NCBI GenBank assembly: GCA_011053005.1
Contig: DRHW01000006.1
Location: 1-45,410, forward strand
Source: Methylophaga sp.
Lineage (GTDB): Bacteria; Pseudomonadota; Gammaproteobacteria; Nitrosococcales; Methylophagaceae
DNA length: 45,410 bases
Direction of reading: 5' to 3'
A program made the position numbers and the translations under genes. Positions 43,599-45,410 of this stretch are shown piece after piece (position 1 is the stretch's first letter; each line of letters opens with the position of its first letter). The notes below the pieces were generated by a model, which saw only the letters and a program-made list of their open reading frames with translations, had not been told where the DNA came from and did no database searches.

Positions 43599-45410
43599 TT
43601 ATTCAATAATAATGCGAATTTTTTCACTATCTTTACCCTTGCAATGCTCTTGAATCAAGATTTCAAATCGTTTTCGTATTTCTTCCACACTTTGTGGTGT
43701 ACCTTTACCTAGTCTTGAAACCAGTTCATCTATTGAGATGTTAACCTGTTCAAGTCCTGACAAGACCTTATTCACTTCCTCAATAAATTCACGGCTTAAC
43801 GGTTCAGGCAATTTACCTGAGGAGATGAAGCTATTAACATTCTCTTTTTGCGAAGCTTTAAGCAAATCTAGCTGGATAAATGGGTCAGCTAAATTATTTT
43901 TTAGATTTAAGGTCCATTCTTTTAGCATCGAATCTAACTGGTCATCTAAATAATATAGCCTATCTTTAGCTTGTCCAGCCCAAGTATTAGCTCTAGGGTT
44001 AAATGCTACTGGCTGAGGATTCACTTCTAGCATTTTAGGTTCAATAGATTCTGCAACTTGCAAACCAGCCCAACTCTCACGCCATTTTTTTAAATGCTCT
44101 GCTGGTAATAAAGTTATACCCGCCAGAGTTTCCAAACTTATTAACCTACTATCAGAAATTAGTTTTGCCTTTACTTGATCTTCAACTAACGTTAACCGTG
44201 CTCGTTGATATTGCTCTACAAACCGTTGAATATATGCTTTCTTTAATTCACCTAATTGTTTAAGCATTTTTTCTTTGAAGTTTGCATCTAAACGGGTATT
44301 TCTTTCAAGTAAACCTGCACGGAGAGACTGTTGAATATTTTTTGCTTGTTCTTGCCAGTCATCATCTTCAGCCAGTATCAATTGTGCGTTTTTTAAATAA
44401 TCAACCATTGGTGTTAAGTCACCAACAACTTCTTTTAACTGCTTATATTCACGCCAGGCTTCTAAGTTTAAAGTTTGAGCCTCAATCTCTGCTACTGTAA
44501 CTTTAAGGTTCTTTAATTTTCCAGGAGTATTAAAGCGCTGCTGTTCTTCTAAGAATATTTTTGTTTCTGTTAACTTGTTATTCAGCGTTTGAGCTTCTGC
44601 CTCTTCAAGTACATGTTGCCCCCAAAGAGGTAAGCGATCTTTTAGGTTTTGTTGGTCACGTAAAATGACTCGAATGTAGTCGTCTATTTTTTCACCCATT
44701 GTTCGAACTACACCATCATCACCATTCTGGATTGATATCGCTAATCCTTCATTCATATCCAGCATCTCAAGCAATGCTTTAATAGCGGAGGTATTAAAAT
44801 CTTTGGGTGCTTGTATATGCTTAAAATCTTTTAAAGTATCAAAACTAACCGTTTTAAATAAAGTTGTATCGCTAGCTGATATATTGTGTCCCACAACGGA
44901 AAGTTCTAACTCTCCAGAATGAACCAGGCTAGCCAAAATAACTAATAACCACTCAGGTTCTAGGCGATAGCTATCTGGCTTGAAATACAGTCGTGCATTT
45001 ACTCGCTCAAGTAACTCGCTGTTGTTAACAACTTGACCGTGTCCTTTAGCTTGCAAAATGTCTAAAACAGTTATTGCATAGCGTGATTTTGTTGCCCTAA
45101 GCTTGTCTCCTTCCAATAATCCTAACGCATCCATTACGGCTGTAGCTCGTTTTGTTGCCGCTCCACCAGCAAGATAACTTAGAACATCTTGAGCTGCTCC
45201 TTGCATACTATCCCCAGTAATCCACTGACTAAATGCAGGATAATCGGGGGCTATTGCTTCGAAATAGCCAGAAAATATATAACTTGCCACTGCTTCAAAG
45301 ATATCTTTTACATTTCCGTGTTCACTATCTGCAATACCAGTTATAGCCCTGACCGATGAGCCTTTCAACCAATTCATAATTGGCTTCGCTTGACCTTTAT
45401 ACTGAACTTC
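43599..45410 (-). CDS. brxC: BREX large ATPase BrxC/PglY-like (DUF6079), C-terminal part
   Basis: The frame runs open to the window edge (603 codons seen), with no start required at 45377, so this is a 5'-truncated view of a longer gene. The visible part lacks the Walker motifs, which lie upstream in this family. It starts near a helical WLKGSSVRAITG region, continues with a winged-helix-like segment (ITVLDILQAKGHGQVVNNSEL) and ends in long coiled-coil helices (EEAEAQTLNNKLTETKIFLEEQQ). BrxC is the first large gene of BREX type 3, usually behind brxF, which should lie just outside. Forty-one bp to pglX. Confidence 0.8.
   Translation of the reverse strand, partial: EVQYKGQAKPIMNWLKGSSVRAITGIADSEHGNVKDIFEAVASYIFSGYFEAIAPDYPAFSQWITGDSMQGAAQDVLSYLAGGAATKRATAVMDALGLLEGDKLRATKSRYAITVLDILQAKGHGQVVNNSELLERVNARLYFKPDSYRLEPEWLLVILASLVHSGELELSVVGHNISASDTTLFKTVSFDTLKDFKHIQAPKDFNTSAIKALLEMLDMNEGLAISIQNGDDGVVRTMGEKIDDYIRVILRDQQNLKDRLPLWGQHVLEEAEAQTLNNKLTETKIFLEEQQRFNTPGKLKNLKVTVAEIEAQTLNLEAWREYKQLKEVVGDLTPMVDYLKNAQLILAEDDDWQEQAKNIQQSLRAGLLERNTRLDANFKEKMLKQLGELKKAYIQRFVEQYQRARLTLVEDQVKAKLISDSRLISLETLAGITLLPAEHLKKWRESWAGLQVAESIEPKMLEVNPQPVAFNPRANTWAGQAKDRLYYLDDQLDSMLKEWTLNLKNNLADPFIQLDLLKASQKENVNSFISSGKLPEPLSREFIEEVNKVLSGLEQVNISIDELVSRLGKGTPQSVEEIRKRFEILIQEHCKGKDSEKIRIIIE

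Noticed and set aside
1-45410. CRISPR array
   Set aside because: No regularly spaced direct repeats; the only clear tandem repeat is the two-copy 48-bp unit at 34379-34475.

Overview
This is an AT-rich window from a Gram-negative, probably gammaproteobacterial, chromosome. The support is a TonB/Fur/FecIR-controlled outer-membrane uptake locus, an E. coli-like UppP, an AlpA/P4-type integrase pair, and strong AAGGAG ribosome binding sites. The genus cannot be fixed from sequence alone.

Region 1 (1 to about 9.9 kb, almost all minus strand) is one end of an integrative element of the P4-satellite kind. It holds a small HTH-like gene cut by the window edge, a hypothetical protein, an AlpA regulator, a cargo pair and a tyrosine integrase. 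The cargo is a 646-aa protein translationally coupled to a 1552-aa protein that joins an N-terminal serine hydrolase, a long TPR-like helical array and one or two PIN-like nuclease domains. This pair is the best candidate here for a little-described conflict or anti-phage system. The integrase is preceded by direct and inverted repeats, and beyond them lies a strong terminator with no gene in front of it.

Region 2 (about 10.2 to 26.4 kb) is chromosomal in style. It carries a HARE-HTH/PD-(D/E)xK-like protein, a Y-family DNA polymerase behind a tiny leader gene, a membrane protein, uppP and a TauE/SafE exporter. It then holds a complete Slam-dependent haem-acquisition locus: a FecR-type anti-sigma factor, an STN-bearing TonB receptor with haem-receptor motifs, a hemophilin-like secreted protein, its Slam (DUF560) exporter, a TPR protein, a haem oxygenase, a YbaN-like (DUF454) membrane protein and, convergent at the far end, the FecI-type sigma factor. 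Four Fur-box-like sites lie in front of fecR, the receptor gene and fecI. Expected circuit: low iron lifts Fur; the receptor senses the haem-loaded hemophore through STN and FecR; sigma amplifies the operon; haem oxygenase frees the iron.

Region 3 (26.4 kb to the right edge, all minus strand) is a defence island. Its left junction is a 45-bp 3' fragment of a tRNA-Arg(ACG) gene followed by that tRNA's own terminator, so the island should run rightwards to an intact tRNA-Arg outside the window. From the junction it carries a DRT-type reverse transcriptase-nitrilase with two small partner ORFs, two short ORFs separated by attC-like integron sites, a zinc-finger protein, a DUF262/DUF1524 (GmrSD-like) nuclease, a frameshifted remnant with a 48-bp tandem repeat, and a BREX type 3-like operon (brxC partial, pglX, helicase, pglZ, then two paralogous BrxA-like genes).

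Two apparent frameshifts in the island are each explained by a single missing A in an A-run. They may be sequencing errors or real decay.
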